In this document: positions 1 through 11,098 of the stretch, piece after piece
Layout of the letters: the number at the start of each line of letters is the position of its first letter
Numbering within the stretch: position 1 is the first letter of the stretch
NCBI GenBank assembly: GCA_023935145.1
Contig: CM043698.1
Coordinates: 19,843,001 to 19,907,000 of the forward strand
Direction of reading: 5' to 3'
DNA from: Bretschneidera sinensis
Taxonomy: Eukaryota > Streptophyta > Magnoliopsida > Brassicales > Akaniaceae
DNA: 64,000 nucleotides
The notes under the pieces: generated by a model
What the model saw: the letters and a program-made list of their open reading frames with translations, nothing else
Told to the model about the DNA's origin: nothing
The model's database searches: none
Translations under genes and position numbers: made by a program

Positions 1-595
1 TTATTATCTTACATCGGTTAAATAAAAAAAATAATTGACATATATAGTTGGTTGGTAACTCACTTATCAAATATTTAAACTAATCTTTTGAATTGAAGCA
101 ATTGTGAAGTGGTTTAAGAGTCAATCTTGACTTGTAAGTGAGTGATGAGTGTTATATGTTATCTCTTAAGCATTTAATTTTTAGGGAGTGTGAGTATAAC
201 TTACTCATTTATCCCATTTTTTAAGTTTACTTTCAATTTATACAAAGATATTATGTTTATTTTGTGCAAAGTCCTTTACAAATTAAAGTTAATGGAAATA
301 TAAGTGAGTCTCATAAGTGTCATGGCTTTTTTTTTATATAAAGTATGGAACTTTTTTTTCTTTTGAAAATGATTAAAAATATGAAACGGAAATAATATAA
401 TAATTAAAAATATATTGTGTAAATATATACTTTTAACCAAATGCATAGTGAATATATGATAATTTAAAAAAAAAAAATGAATGATCCATCCCTCACATGT
501 GCCAAAAAGCATGCCAATACTTACGATTACATGTTAATGTTGTTGTTATTTTTCTTTTTAATGTTCATTTATAAGATATTGTACCAAGGGGTGGA
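1..595. other. AT-rich intergenic DNA
   Basis: No coding frame or recognisable element was found here. The stretch is AT-rich with homopolymer runs, and its short open frames show no family resemblance. Confidence 0.6.
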
Positions 596-1075
596 TTCGT
601 GTTGAGCTAAGTCTGAGTTGAAGGGTGCTCGAGCTCGGCTCCTGAGTAAAAACTTTATTCGAGCCTAGCTTTGAGTTGAGCTCGAGTTAAGAAAATTAAA
701 CTTGAACTCGACTTGTAAGATAAAATTCATGGTCGAGCTTGGCTTGCGAGCCCGCCTGAACTCGAGCTCAAACTGAGCTTTTTGAAATAAAATATATATA
801 TATACTTTTTTTATGGTTTTTGAAATAAAATAAATAAATTTGGTATTTATATTTTTTAAATAAAATAATTATATATTAAATATACAAAAATAAAATATAG
901 TATATATAATATTTGTTTAATTTATTAATTAAACCGAGTTGATTCGTGATTTTAACGAATTGAGTTTGATATTACCCGAACTTGACTCGATAAGCTAATC
1001 GAATTAAAATCACAACTTAAATTCGATTTAATTGAGTTTCGAACTCAACCGAACTGCTCAATTTCACCGCTAATT
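596..1075 (+). repeat. TCGAG-rich dispersed repeat, copy 1 (MITE-like)
   Basis: Two arms rich in GAGTTGAGCTCGAG-type words (about 596-780 and 935-1075) flank an AT-rich core of about 150 bp. The outer ends, GGTGGATTCG on the left and ATTTCACC on the right, are roughly inverted. A second copy lies in opposite orientation at 55085-55562 with the same order of arm, AT core and arm. The structure suggests a non-autonomous foldback or MITE-like element. No target duplication was resolved, so the class is not assigned. Confidence 0.6.
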
Positions 1076-1693
1076 ATAGCAAGTTTTAGCCTAGCGGCTA
1101 CTCTGTTTTTATGGAGACATGTGTCCCATATCTGATTTGATAAAGATTTGGGAGCAATGAAAACATATACTAGCGAGAAGACACCGTTTGGTTATGCCCA
1201 ATAAAAAATGAGAATTTATTTTAAACTCATTCGTATTATTACTATATTTTTAAATCATCACTCGTTTTTTTTTATGAAATTTCTACTTACATAATTTCCA
1301 CACAAAAAATTTGTATGTCCTGATATATGTTCATGTTGTATATCTATCAACACTCTACTTGATTATAGAGTTTGACTTTTAGTCATTTACATTCTATGTC
1401 AAATGTTTTTGATGATTATATCTTTTATATCATGTATTAGGGTATGGGCAATTTGATGTGTTATGTAATGTAAAGAGTGAAAGCCAATCTCTTGATCCCT
1501 AATGCTATCATTTCAATAAAAAAAATGATAAAAATAAATAATTTAGAAATTAAAATGAAAAATGAAAACTCTTCTATAATGTTTTTCTATTAATGAATAT
1601 TGATATTTGCTGGGAATACTTATTTTCGAGTATAAAAAGATACTGAAGAGCAATTCCAAAACAGAAATGAAATAATAAAAAAGATATTAATAG

Positions 1694-1739
<46 letters not shown>

Positions 1740-2850
1740 GAGTATAAAACTTGTGTGCATAAACTTTGTATATCAAACATGCGTGGTATCTATGGTTTGA
1801 CTAAATAAAATGATCGTGTATAGATGTTGACTCCCATAATATTAATCGGTGCCTATTAAATCTTTTTTGTCACTATCAATTCTTTTTGTCAAATGATATT
1901 TATCAATAGAGTTGAAATTTTTAGTTTGTATCCGTTTTGATCTGTTACTTACTTACTAAATTATGGGTATAGACATGAAAAATAAAACTCGTTAAGAAAT
2001 AGATATTTTTAACTCGTACCCGTTAACTCATTACCATAATACTCTGACCAAGTCGCTTTTTCTCACATAAATAATAAATTTTTTATCAATATCCGTTTTA
2101 AATCTTTTACCCGTCCGTTAAAACACGAATATGGGTATAAAAAATAAAATCTATAAAAAATAAATATTTTTAACTCATACTCATTAACCCAATACCGATA
2201 AAACCCGACTATACCCACGCATTTCCAACTTCGATCTATCAATATTTGATTACATAATATTTTTATATGCTTCTTCATCTCTTCTACTCAACGTTTTCTT
2301 GTATAAGATTCCTATATCATTCTTTGTTTCTTTCTCTCCCATTAGCTTAAGGCTCATCTTCTAGAAAGATATAATCAACAAGTTAGCAAACTTAATGTGT
2401 AATTATCATTAAAACAATTATTATAGAAACATCATATTTTAATTTGCAAGTGATGTTTTAAGTGTGCAAGGACATAAAAGTATAATCTTTCTCAATTTCT
2501 ACAAGTTTAATTGAAAATTAAATGATTTAAGTTTAATATTTTTTTTTATATTTGGTTGTATGTAATTAAGCTTAAAATTGAAACCAAATGAAATTATGAT
2601 TTTTTAAATTATTTTAATATTAAAATAAATTGAATTTTATTTTAATTTTAATTTCAAATCTTAATTTGATGTTATTAGATGCAATATTAATATTTTATTA
2701 AGCGCTACATATGGATACTTAGATTAAGATTGATAAAAAAATATAAGAGAAAAATAGAAAGAAAAGAAAAGAAAGAAGAAAAAAAATGTTAATATATCCG
2801 AGCAAAAGTAAACATAAACCAAGTCAATTTTTTTATTTATAAAAAAAGTC
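1076..2850. other. AT-rich intergenic DNA
   Basis: No gene was recognised. The stretch has poly-A/T tracts, a TA microsatellite (listed separately) and a degenerate internal repetition of a pattern like 'taaaacaCGaatatgggtat' around 1960-2220. Confidence 0.5.
1696..1735. repeat. (TA)n microsatellite
   Basis: An uninterrupted TA dinucleotide tract of about 40 bp. Confidence 0.95.
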
Positions 2851-4076
2851 ACTTTCATTTGAACTTATTTTTGTTTTTGTTATTTTCCACCCACCTAAAA
2901 TCACGAGAAAGAGAAAGAAATTATTTCGTACTGTTACAGGCTCTTTACACGCCCAAAGACGGTACCTGCTTCTTTGGATCTGGTGGCCGTACATGTGCAC
3001 AAACATACATCTTCCTCTGCAAAGATCCCTTCTCATTGCGTCATTATTATCATTTATTTTATTTTTAATATACGGCTCAGGTCTTTAAGCGCCACAACTT
3101 GCAATCATGCAAGTAAATATCACTGTCACCTCCCGGTCACTCAACTCAACTCACCTTAAAGTCCCTCTCCCTCCGGTGACAGTCAATCATTAGCCTCCAC
3201 GTGGACGCCACCACCCTTTGCTGTCCGTACGATTCATGCACAACAAAACCTGGAAACTTTAAACGAGCTCTGCTTATCTGCCGGTCATCCTCTTACCGGC
3301 TCGTCCGGTTTTCAACCAGTGGTCCACTTTGGGAGTATACAGCAGTATCGTAGAAGATCTGTATATGACTCCATTTCTTTACACTTTTTAGTATTGAGCT
3401 GGTTTATTTCATTCGGTTGGATTGCTCAAGTTGGTACGTATCATCGAATTTTGGAGTTAGTTCTCTGATCTTGATTTGTTAATTTGATTTTTCAAGTGCT
3501 TGTGGTCTGTTTGATGAAATTTCATTGTGTATGTACTCCACTCTCTGTAGGGTTGATTAGAAAGTTGTTGTACAGTTGTACTAACAAAACGAATCTCGTT
3601 TGATTCTTATATTTGTTTCTCCGTTTTTTTTTTGTTTTGAAAAAGAAGAGAAATCCACCTTCATTCGACAATAATGCTTGCGTTTTCGGTGATTAGATTA
3701 AAGATTTAACGTTTTACTGGAAATAACAACTTCTTGAGACTCAAGGATTCATTCAACATTTTGATTTAGTATCTTGTCTTGCATTTTCTTGGTGACTAAA
3801 TTGGCATCAATATACTGTTTATGTCTCTTAATTTCTCCGTTTAAACTAGAAGATTGGTGGGTTTTGATGTGTTCCTATTCTACACGGCAATCTGGGTTTG
3901 CTGATTGGTTCAATCATCAGCCTGCTGCTTATATCATGCATTGGTTTTGATACGAATAGGATTAGTATTGCCTTTTGCTTGTATATGATAAATGATTCGA
4001 TTCAGTTTATTGAACTGCAGGTTGTAGGGATCAACTAACGTCATAGTTGGGTTACTCTAATTTGATATTTTAGAAA
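2851..4076 (+). promoter_or_regulatory. Promoter and 5' UTR region of the neutral invertase gene
   Basis: Base composition shifts from AT-rich to mixed about 1.2 kb before the invertase ATG. A palindromic G-box core (CCACGTGG, 3197-3204) is visible. A possible 5' UTR intron runs from a GTACGT donor at 3434 to an acceptor ending in CTGCAG at 4020, about 56 bp before the ATG. The promoter call rests on position and the G-box. The UTR intron is inferred from splice signals only; transcript reads would settle it. Confidence 0.45.
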
Positions 4077-7000
4077 ATGTCGGCACTGACTGTGGATGTA
4101 AATCAGAATGGAAATGTAAGGAACAATGATACTCTTTGTACTGTGGATGAAATTGGCGAATGTGATTTCTCAAAGTTATTAGACAAGCCAAGGCCTTTGA
4201 ATATGGAAAGGAAGAGATCATTTGATGAAAGGTCCCTGAGTGAACTATCTGTTGGATTGTCGCCACATCTATCTACCAGAAATGCTGATAACTATTCTCG
4301 ACTACTAGACCATCTTGATTATCTATTTTCACCAGGTGCGGGTAGAAGGTCTGAGTTTAATACCCCAAGGTCACAGCATGGGTTTGAGCCACATCCAATG
4401 GTGGCTGAAGCTTGGGACGCTTTGAGACGCTCGTTGGTTTACTTTCGTGGCCAACAAGTCGGGACTATTGCAGCTCTGGATAGCTCTGAAGAAAACCTTA
4501 ACTATGATCAGGTGAAGATCCTTTGTCCGTGTTACTCTCCCATCATATACAAATGTATTCAGTTTGTGCTACCTTATTTTGGCATTGAGAACATCTTGAT
4601 ATACTTACACATATCAACTAATTTTTGAGTAATTATATACTGCAGCTTACTGATCCCTGCAATTTTTGTTGTGTGACTGGTCTATATAATGTTTATAATC
4701 CCCAATGATTACAAATGTTTCAAGCTGTTTTCCAAACAGCATTTTTTTGACAGATGAAAGGAGTATGCTCTTACTGATCACTATCAGGCAGAAGGGAAGT
4801 GTGTGTGTGTGAAGGGGTGTGGATGCCATATTCTGGGGCATGCTGACCTTAGCTGACCTTTGATTGGGTTTCTCATACCATGAATTGCCTGTCAGAAGGT
4901 TCAGTTTGTTGAATTTTATCCCTTTTTCTGATTCATCCTATTCTTCGGCTCATACTTCCCATGAGACTGACTTTGACTGCTACTTATCTACAAGTCTATA
5001 ACTAGCCTGCCTTAGCTGACCTTTGATTGGGTTTCTCATATCATGAATTGCCTGTCGGAAGGTTCAGTTTGTTGAATTTTATCCCTTTTCTGATTCATCC
5101 TTGCTCAAACTTCCCATTAGACTGACTTTGACTGCTACTTATCTATAAGTCTATAACTAGCCTGCCTTAAGTTTTGATTTGTCTAAGGATGGTACATGAA
5201 CTTTTTTTCTGTGTAGGTGTTTCTGAGAGACTTTGTCCCAAGTGCATTCGCCTTTTTGATGAATGGGGAACCTGAAATAGTCAAGAACTTCATTTTGAAG
5301 ACTCTTCGCCTTCAATCATGGGAGAAAAAGATTGATAGATTTCAGCTTGGAGAGGGAGTAATGCCAGCCAGTTTCAAGGTTCTCCATGATCCAGTCAGGA
5401 ATTATGAGACTTTAATAGCAGATTTTGGAGAGAGTGCAATAGGAAGAGTGGCCCCTGTGGATTCTGGGTTCTGGTGGATTATATTGCTTCGGGCATATAC
5501 AAAGTCTACAGGAGACTCTTCTCTAGCTGAAAGGCCTGAATGCCAGAAGGGTATGCGCCTAATACTGAGTTTATGTCTTTCAGAGGGGTTCGACACATTT
5601 CCAACGCTTCTCTGCGCTGATGGCTGCTGCATGATTGATCGTAGAATGGTGAGTTTTTGACTCTGTATTATCTGTTATATACTTGTATAACTCTTATGTT
5701 TCATCAGTCTGGCACTTCATCCTAAATGGTAATCTGTGCTTGATAATCTATGTTGAATGTATGAGAGAATGTTTCTTATCATGTTTTGCCGATACTAGAG
5801 TAGGATGCAGCATGAGATATATGTCTTATACTTTGTGAGTTTGTGCTTGGGTGTACCCCTGCGCGTTTGTGTGTGTAAACCAGGATATGAAAGCATAGGA
5901 AACACATATACTTGTCAATATCACTATGAATGTTCACAATAGATGACTTTTAAGATTGGAAGTTATCTTGCAATTATTAGTTGCAAAAAATATATAATGT
6001 TATTGATTGGACAAAAAGGCAAGGGAAACTGCACTACTTTTATACGGTTTTGCATTATTTCTACTGCTGCCTTTGCTTTGCCTGGCTATAATGAATTTCC
6101 CAGTAACCTTTTCCAGCTTTAAAGGGAGGCTATTGAAAAATAAAATGGTTCTTGGGATCTCACAACAGCCACTTCTGACTTTGTGTGTTATAATATTCCA
6201 TGTTTATATTCTTTTTTCTTATGTATTCTTGCATGAAAAGGTTAAAAGGCAGTCACCCAAATGGGGGTCTAAAAAGAAAAAGAAAACTAGCAGGATGAGT
6301 TGTCAAGCATATAAAATAAGTAGTTGCTTTTCCCAGCTGATTAATTTAGGCTTTTGAGAATTTGGTCTATCTTATGGGTAATGATCATTTTTATCATTCA
6401 CATGGTGACAGTTTACGATTCTGAAAGGAAATGGCGGGTCTACTGTGATTCTGATTTTCCATAATGGAGTTAGATGGTATAGTTTTGTTTACATTTCTTG
6501 ATGCTTAATAGTAGCTGTAGATTTACTTTATCCTTAGGTAGAAATGTATTTGTAATTGCATACCTTTGGGAATTAATTTTACGTTGTTGTATTTGCTATC
6601 TTTGGCTTTTAGCTTTTTGTCTGGTTTCCATGTTTTCAGGGTGTTTATGGGTATCCCATTGAAATACAGTCACTTTTCTTTATGGCTTTAAGATGTGCTT
6701 CCATCCTACTTAAGCAAGATGATGAGGGGAAAGAGTTTGTAGAACGTATAGCTAAGCGCCTTCATGCATTAAGCTATCACATGAGAAGTTACTATTGGCT
6801 AGATTTGAAGCAACTTAATGATATATATCGATATAAAACAGAGGAGTACTCTCACACTGCAGTGAACAAGTTCAATGTAATTCCTGATTCTCTTCCAGAA
6901 TGGGTTTTTGATTTTATGCCCACTCATGGTGGCTACTTTATTGGCAATGTTAGTCCTGCAAGAATGGATTTTCGTTGGTTTTGCTTGGGTAACTGCATTG

Positions 7001-7917
7001 CAATTTTGTCGTCCTTGGCAACTCCTGAACAATCCACTGCAATTATGGATCTTATAGAATCACGCTGGGAGGAGTTGGTTGGAGAAATGCCACTAAAGGT
7101 TTGTTATCCAGCCATAGAAAGCCATGACTGGCGGATTATAACAGGATGTGACCCTAAAAACACAAGATGGAGTTACCATAATGGGGGATCTTGGCCAGGT
7201 ATTTATCCTCATTATAATTCCTTGTAACATAATTGCCACAAGTTTGTTTGGGAAACTGCAAAATTGAAAAGGCTGTTTGTATGATGAGTAAAGGTGATGC
7301 TATAGAAGTCTTTTATTTTGTCTGGATAATAGTACGAGAAAGATTTTCATTCAGTTTACCACAATTTGCGGTTTTTTAAAATTAATCTTACTGTTTGAAG
7401 GAAATTCAGATTCCTTCACAAGTTTACCTGGAAAACATATCACTTTCTCTTGTGAAATGTAGCTCTTTAAAAATTGTGGTACTGGGCTTGACATGTTTAT
7501 CACATTATTTGGTCTTCCCTGTATATTTGTACTTCTCATCTTCAAGACGGTACCATGATATTGATTTCTTCTGCTGAGATGTTTTATATAAGATTCATTT
7601 TGGCTATTGCAACGTGTACAGTGCTTTTATGGCTTCTAACAGCTGCATGCATTAAGACTGGACGCCCACAAATTGCAAGGCGTGCCATTGAACTAGCTGA
7701 ATCTAGGTTGCTGAAGGACAGTTGGCCTGAATATTATGATGGAAAGCTTGGTAGATATATCGGGAAGCAGGCTCGAAAATATCAGACTTGGTCCATTGCT
7801 GGTTATTTGGTGGCAAAGATGATGTTGGAAGACCCATCTCATTTAGGTATGGTTTCACTTGAAGAAGACAAACAAATGAAACCCCTTATGAGAAGATCAA
7901 ATTCTTGGACTTACTGA
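4077..7917 (+). CDS. A/N-INV: Alkaline/neutral invertase (GH100), four exons
   Basis: Cytosolic-type neutral invertase, hydrolysing sucrose to glucose and fructose. Exons 4077-4511, 5217-5648, 6640-7198 and 7622-7917 join in phase (1722 nt, 573 aa) with GT-AG introns; the codon at the third junction is split. Family blocks appear in order: a variable N-terminus with the SLSELS stretch, [20 protein letters not shown] at the first junction, [19 protein letters not shown] (its Asp is the likely general acid), [40 protein letters not shown], and [18 protein letters not shown] (its Glu is a likely catalytic residue). The C-terminus RRSNSWTY is also typical. There is no long transit-peptide-like extension, which places it with the cytosolic beta group; the four-exon structure agrees. 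Intron 1 carries a 163-bp tandem duplication. The next gene starts 3.2 kb downstream on the same strand. It appears intact. Confidence 0.96.
4851..5169 (+). repeat. 163-bp tandem duplication inside invertase intron 1
   Basis: Two adjacent copies start at 4851 and 5014, both opening AGCTGACCTTTGATTGGG and ending near ACTAGCCTGCCTTA. They differ by a few substitutions and a short indel. The duplication lies wholly in the intron and ends about 45 bp before the exon 2 acceptor. Confidence 0.9.
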
Positions 7918-8320
7918 TGTTATTAGTCTTACCTTCTTGTTCAACCACCTGACAATGTTAGTGTTTAACCTGGCATATTCTTGGGGACAGCTAAATTGAA
8001 GGCCTAGTTTCTGTGTAAGGTCTTTGTATCTTGTAGCATGTATCATGCCTTTTGCTTCATTTTTTCAATACTTTGTCAATTCTTTCTCCTCCATATATAT
8101 TATCTGCCTCTTATTTTCTTTTGATAGTTGGGTACTGATTTACAGTTGTTTCTATGAAATACAAGTGCATGGAAAATTTTGCAATCAAACTTGCCAGTTT
8201 GATTTTGTCATGATGCATTAGAGATGAAACTTAGTGTGTTCAACTTTTTAGGAGATAAGCTTATTCGAAGTCAAGTTGAAATGAAACTCCATGACGCAGG
8301 TTAAACTTGTTTGGTTGGAA
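7918..8320. other. 3' UTR and flank of the invertase gene
   Basis: Non-coding sequence after the TGA. It probably holds the 3' UTR and poly(A) site, but no precise site could be fixed. Confidence 0.4.
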
Positions 8321-8324
8321 AGTA

Positions 8325-8450
8325 ACCAGCAGCCTTTGGCTCAATGGTTAATAGTCCAAGTCAAATGTACTTGGGTGTCATGAGGTATTGAGTCGCTTCT
8401 TCGGGCCAACAAGTCTTTTATGGATAATGAGAGTTGTAAGGGTGGGTAAG
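8325..8450 (+). repeat. tRNA-derived SINE-like fragment
   Basis: A segment containing TTTGGCTCAATGG resembles a tRNA A box. About 55 bp further on, GAGGTATTGAGTCGC resembles a degenerate B box. This spacing is usual for plant tRNA-derived SINEs. No poly-T or poly-A tail or target duplication was resolved. Confidence 0.4.
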
Positions 8451-11098
8451 AATTAGACGTGGGATATATTTATATATTCTCTATAGTGATGGTTACAAAA
8501 GTTATAAATCAAAACGGTCAAAACGTTTCGATTACAGTAGTAAACCGATACGAATTATCTTTATATTTTGTTTTGTTTGTTTTTTCAACCTGTTTCAGTC
8601 TTTTTCGATCATTTCAGTTTGTTTTCGCTGTTTCGATCAAAACACTTTATTTCGGTTGAAACATCATTAATTTTTTTTTTCATTTTTTCTTCTCTCCTCC
8701 ATTGGTTTAAATTTGTTTTCTCATAATTTTTTTTTTAAAATGTCACATTTAATTAAATTTAGAAAATTTGGTAATGCAAATACTAAAACATTTTTCAGTT
8801 AATATTGATTTAAATTACTTGTTCTTAAATAGCATGAATTTGGTGTTCTTTGATAATATTTGAGTTTTAGATTGATAATTACGATTTAGTGTTGGTTAAT
8901 ATACTATCTTTATTGTTTATTATGATATGTATCTATAATTGTATATATATTTGAAAGATATGTAATTTTATAAGAATATATTTAAAAATGTTTTTGAATC
9001 CGAAAAGACTCATTTTAACAATTAGAACGTTATCAAACGTAAAATTTATAATACAAGTGGTTAGTCTCTTGATTGGATATTGAGTTGAATTACCCAAGCA
9101 CAAAAAGATGGGACTTGTTTTAATCTTGTGGATTTCTTTTTCGTAACATAGGACACCTCGTTGATTTTCCTTTAATCACTTGCATTTTAACTTTCCTCAC
9201 TGTTTTCCTTACATTTTCCCCATAAATATGTACTCTTTTTTTTCTTATTGGAACAATGTAAATCCTGAACCGTATTAAGTATGAAAGATTTAAAATGAAA
9301 TAAAGGCAAAAAAATCATGCCACTGAATTACACATGGAGAGGATTGCTTTCAAATATATTTTCGACAGAGATCATTTTATTATTATTATTATTGAAATGA
9401 AGAAAACTCAAATTAAATCCGTGACATTGCACATGGACAGAGATACAGCTTATGAACTAGGCTTGAATCACCACATCGATGCCATTGGTTTTGTTGAAAA
9501 TGTTGGAATAATCTTTTTGTAACATACCATGAAGGGATTAATTATCCATGTTACCATGTTTAGTTGTTTATGCCTTATTTATATTGTATGATGGGATTAA
9601 TTGTGTTTTTTCTAATTGAAATTAGAGAAATTTTGTTCTCACTTTTCATGTTTCGTAAATATTTAATTTGTCTTAAGGTTTTAATTTAAGTTACAAATTG
9701 TTTCAGTGTTTTCTTTTCGAGCTATTTTAGTTAAATTTCTTCGCTAAATCAAGCATGTAAAAGACATTTGCATCATCACCATCAAAGATAACTTTATCCT
9801 AAAAAATTAAATAAATCTAAAATTCATAGTTGATAGAGAATGTCCTAATGCCAATTCTCACATATGTTGCAATTCGTGAGCTATCTTAGATAATCAGCTT
9901 GCAACCTACAACAACCTGAATGTTAAGGGAGGCAGTAAGTTTGACGGTTCGGTGAATTAACTCCTCGTCTATTCACAAAAGCTCTTTTGAAATTATTCAT
10001 GTTACCTACCTTGTACACCAATGAATCTTGTTCCCCTTGCCTTTCCCTCCCTCAGCTAACAAGAAAATTATAATCAAGTCTTTTGGTGTGGAACCTTAAG
10101 ACTCCAAACCCTTCACTCAGCCAACGAGAAAATTATAACCAAGTCTTTTGGTGTGGAACCCTAAGACTCCAAAAATAAATATAGATGATCATCTTTCATA
10201 ATCGCATATATAATGTATTGACAATTATTATTGAATAATCATTGCTATTAATTTTTAAAATCATAAAAGCTTTATGAATATATTAAATTTTTTCATTATA
10301 TTATCGATGTGAGATGTGAATCATCACAATAATATTTAAGAATAACTTTTTAGGAAATAACATCCTATATATAAATAAATCGAGGAACAAAAGTAAGGCA
10401 TACCTCACTTTGATTTAAAATTATAATTTTTAAGTTAAATTTTCTTTATTTTGTTGAAGTGTGAAAATAAGTGATAAAAAATACAAATAAAGAGAAAAAA
10501 AATAGTAATGTAATATGTGAGATGAATTTTAAGAAATGAGAGTGAATTCTTAAAAAAAAAAAACAATTTTCAATAACTTATAAAACAATTCACTTAATAA
10601 ATGAATGAAAGTTGTCTTCGTTAAACTTATCACTTAGTAGGTAAAATTATATTTTTATGAAATTGATTTTCATACAATATAAAAAATAGTATATTGATTT
10701 TCAAATAGTTATTTTCCATTGAAATAAAAAAAAAACTTTAATAAAACGTTTTAATATATATATTAAAGCAACTTAAAAGCATGAGGAAGAAAAAAGAGGA
10801 AAAAAAAGAGAAACAGCTTCCATATGTATTTAACTCAGATCCGGATGTATCGGTGGTGAGTGTATCTAAAACATAACCCACCCGAAAACTAACATGTTTA
10901 TTCCATCTAAAAGCAATCCAATAAAAAGTAAATTAAGAATAAATTGAAATATACTAAAAAGGACCCATAAAATTACTTTATTAATTGACTCACCAAAACA
11001 CTTCCCTTCTTTACTTCCACCCACTTCAATTAATCGGTTCTCCATATTTCCCTTCACTTCCCCTTACTTTCCCGGAAAAAGAAGAATCACAGACACTC
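8451..11098. other. AT-rich intergenic DNA
   Basis: No gene was recognised. At 8500-8660 there is low-complexity sequence with repeated TTTCGATC/TTTCGGTT words. A 65-bp tandem duplication at 10051-10175 is listed separately. The last 120 bp before 11099 are CT-rich and probably the 5' UTR of the next gene. Confidence 0.5.
10051..10175 (+). repeat. 65-bp tandem duplication
   Basis: Two adjacent copies start at 10051 and 10116. Both contain AAGTCTTTTGGTGTGGAACC followed by TAAGACTCCAAA. A few point differences separate them. Confidence 0.85.

Noticed and set aside
6007..6357. 116-codon frame between invertase exons 2 and 3
   Set aside because: It lies in an intron with good splice sites on both sides, has no ATG at its start and no family resemblance.
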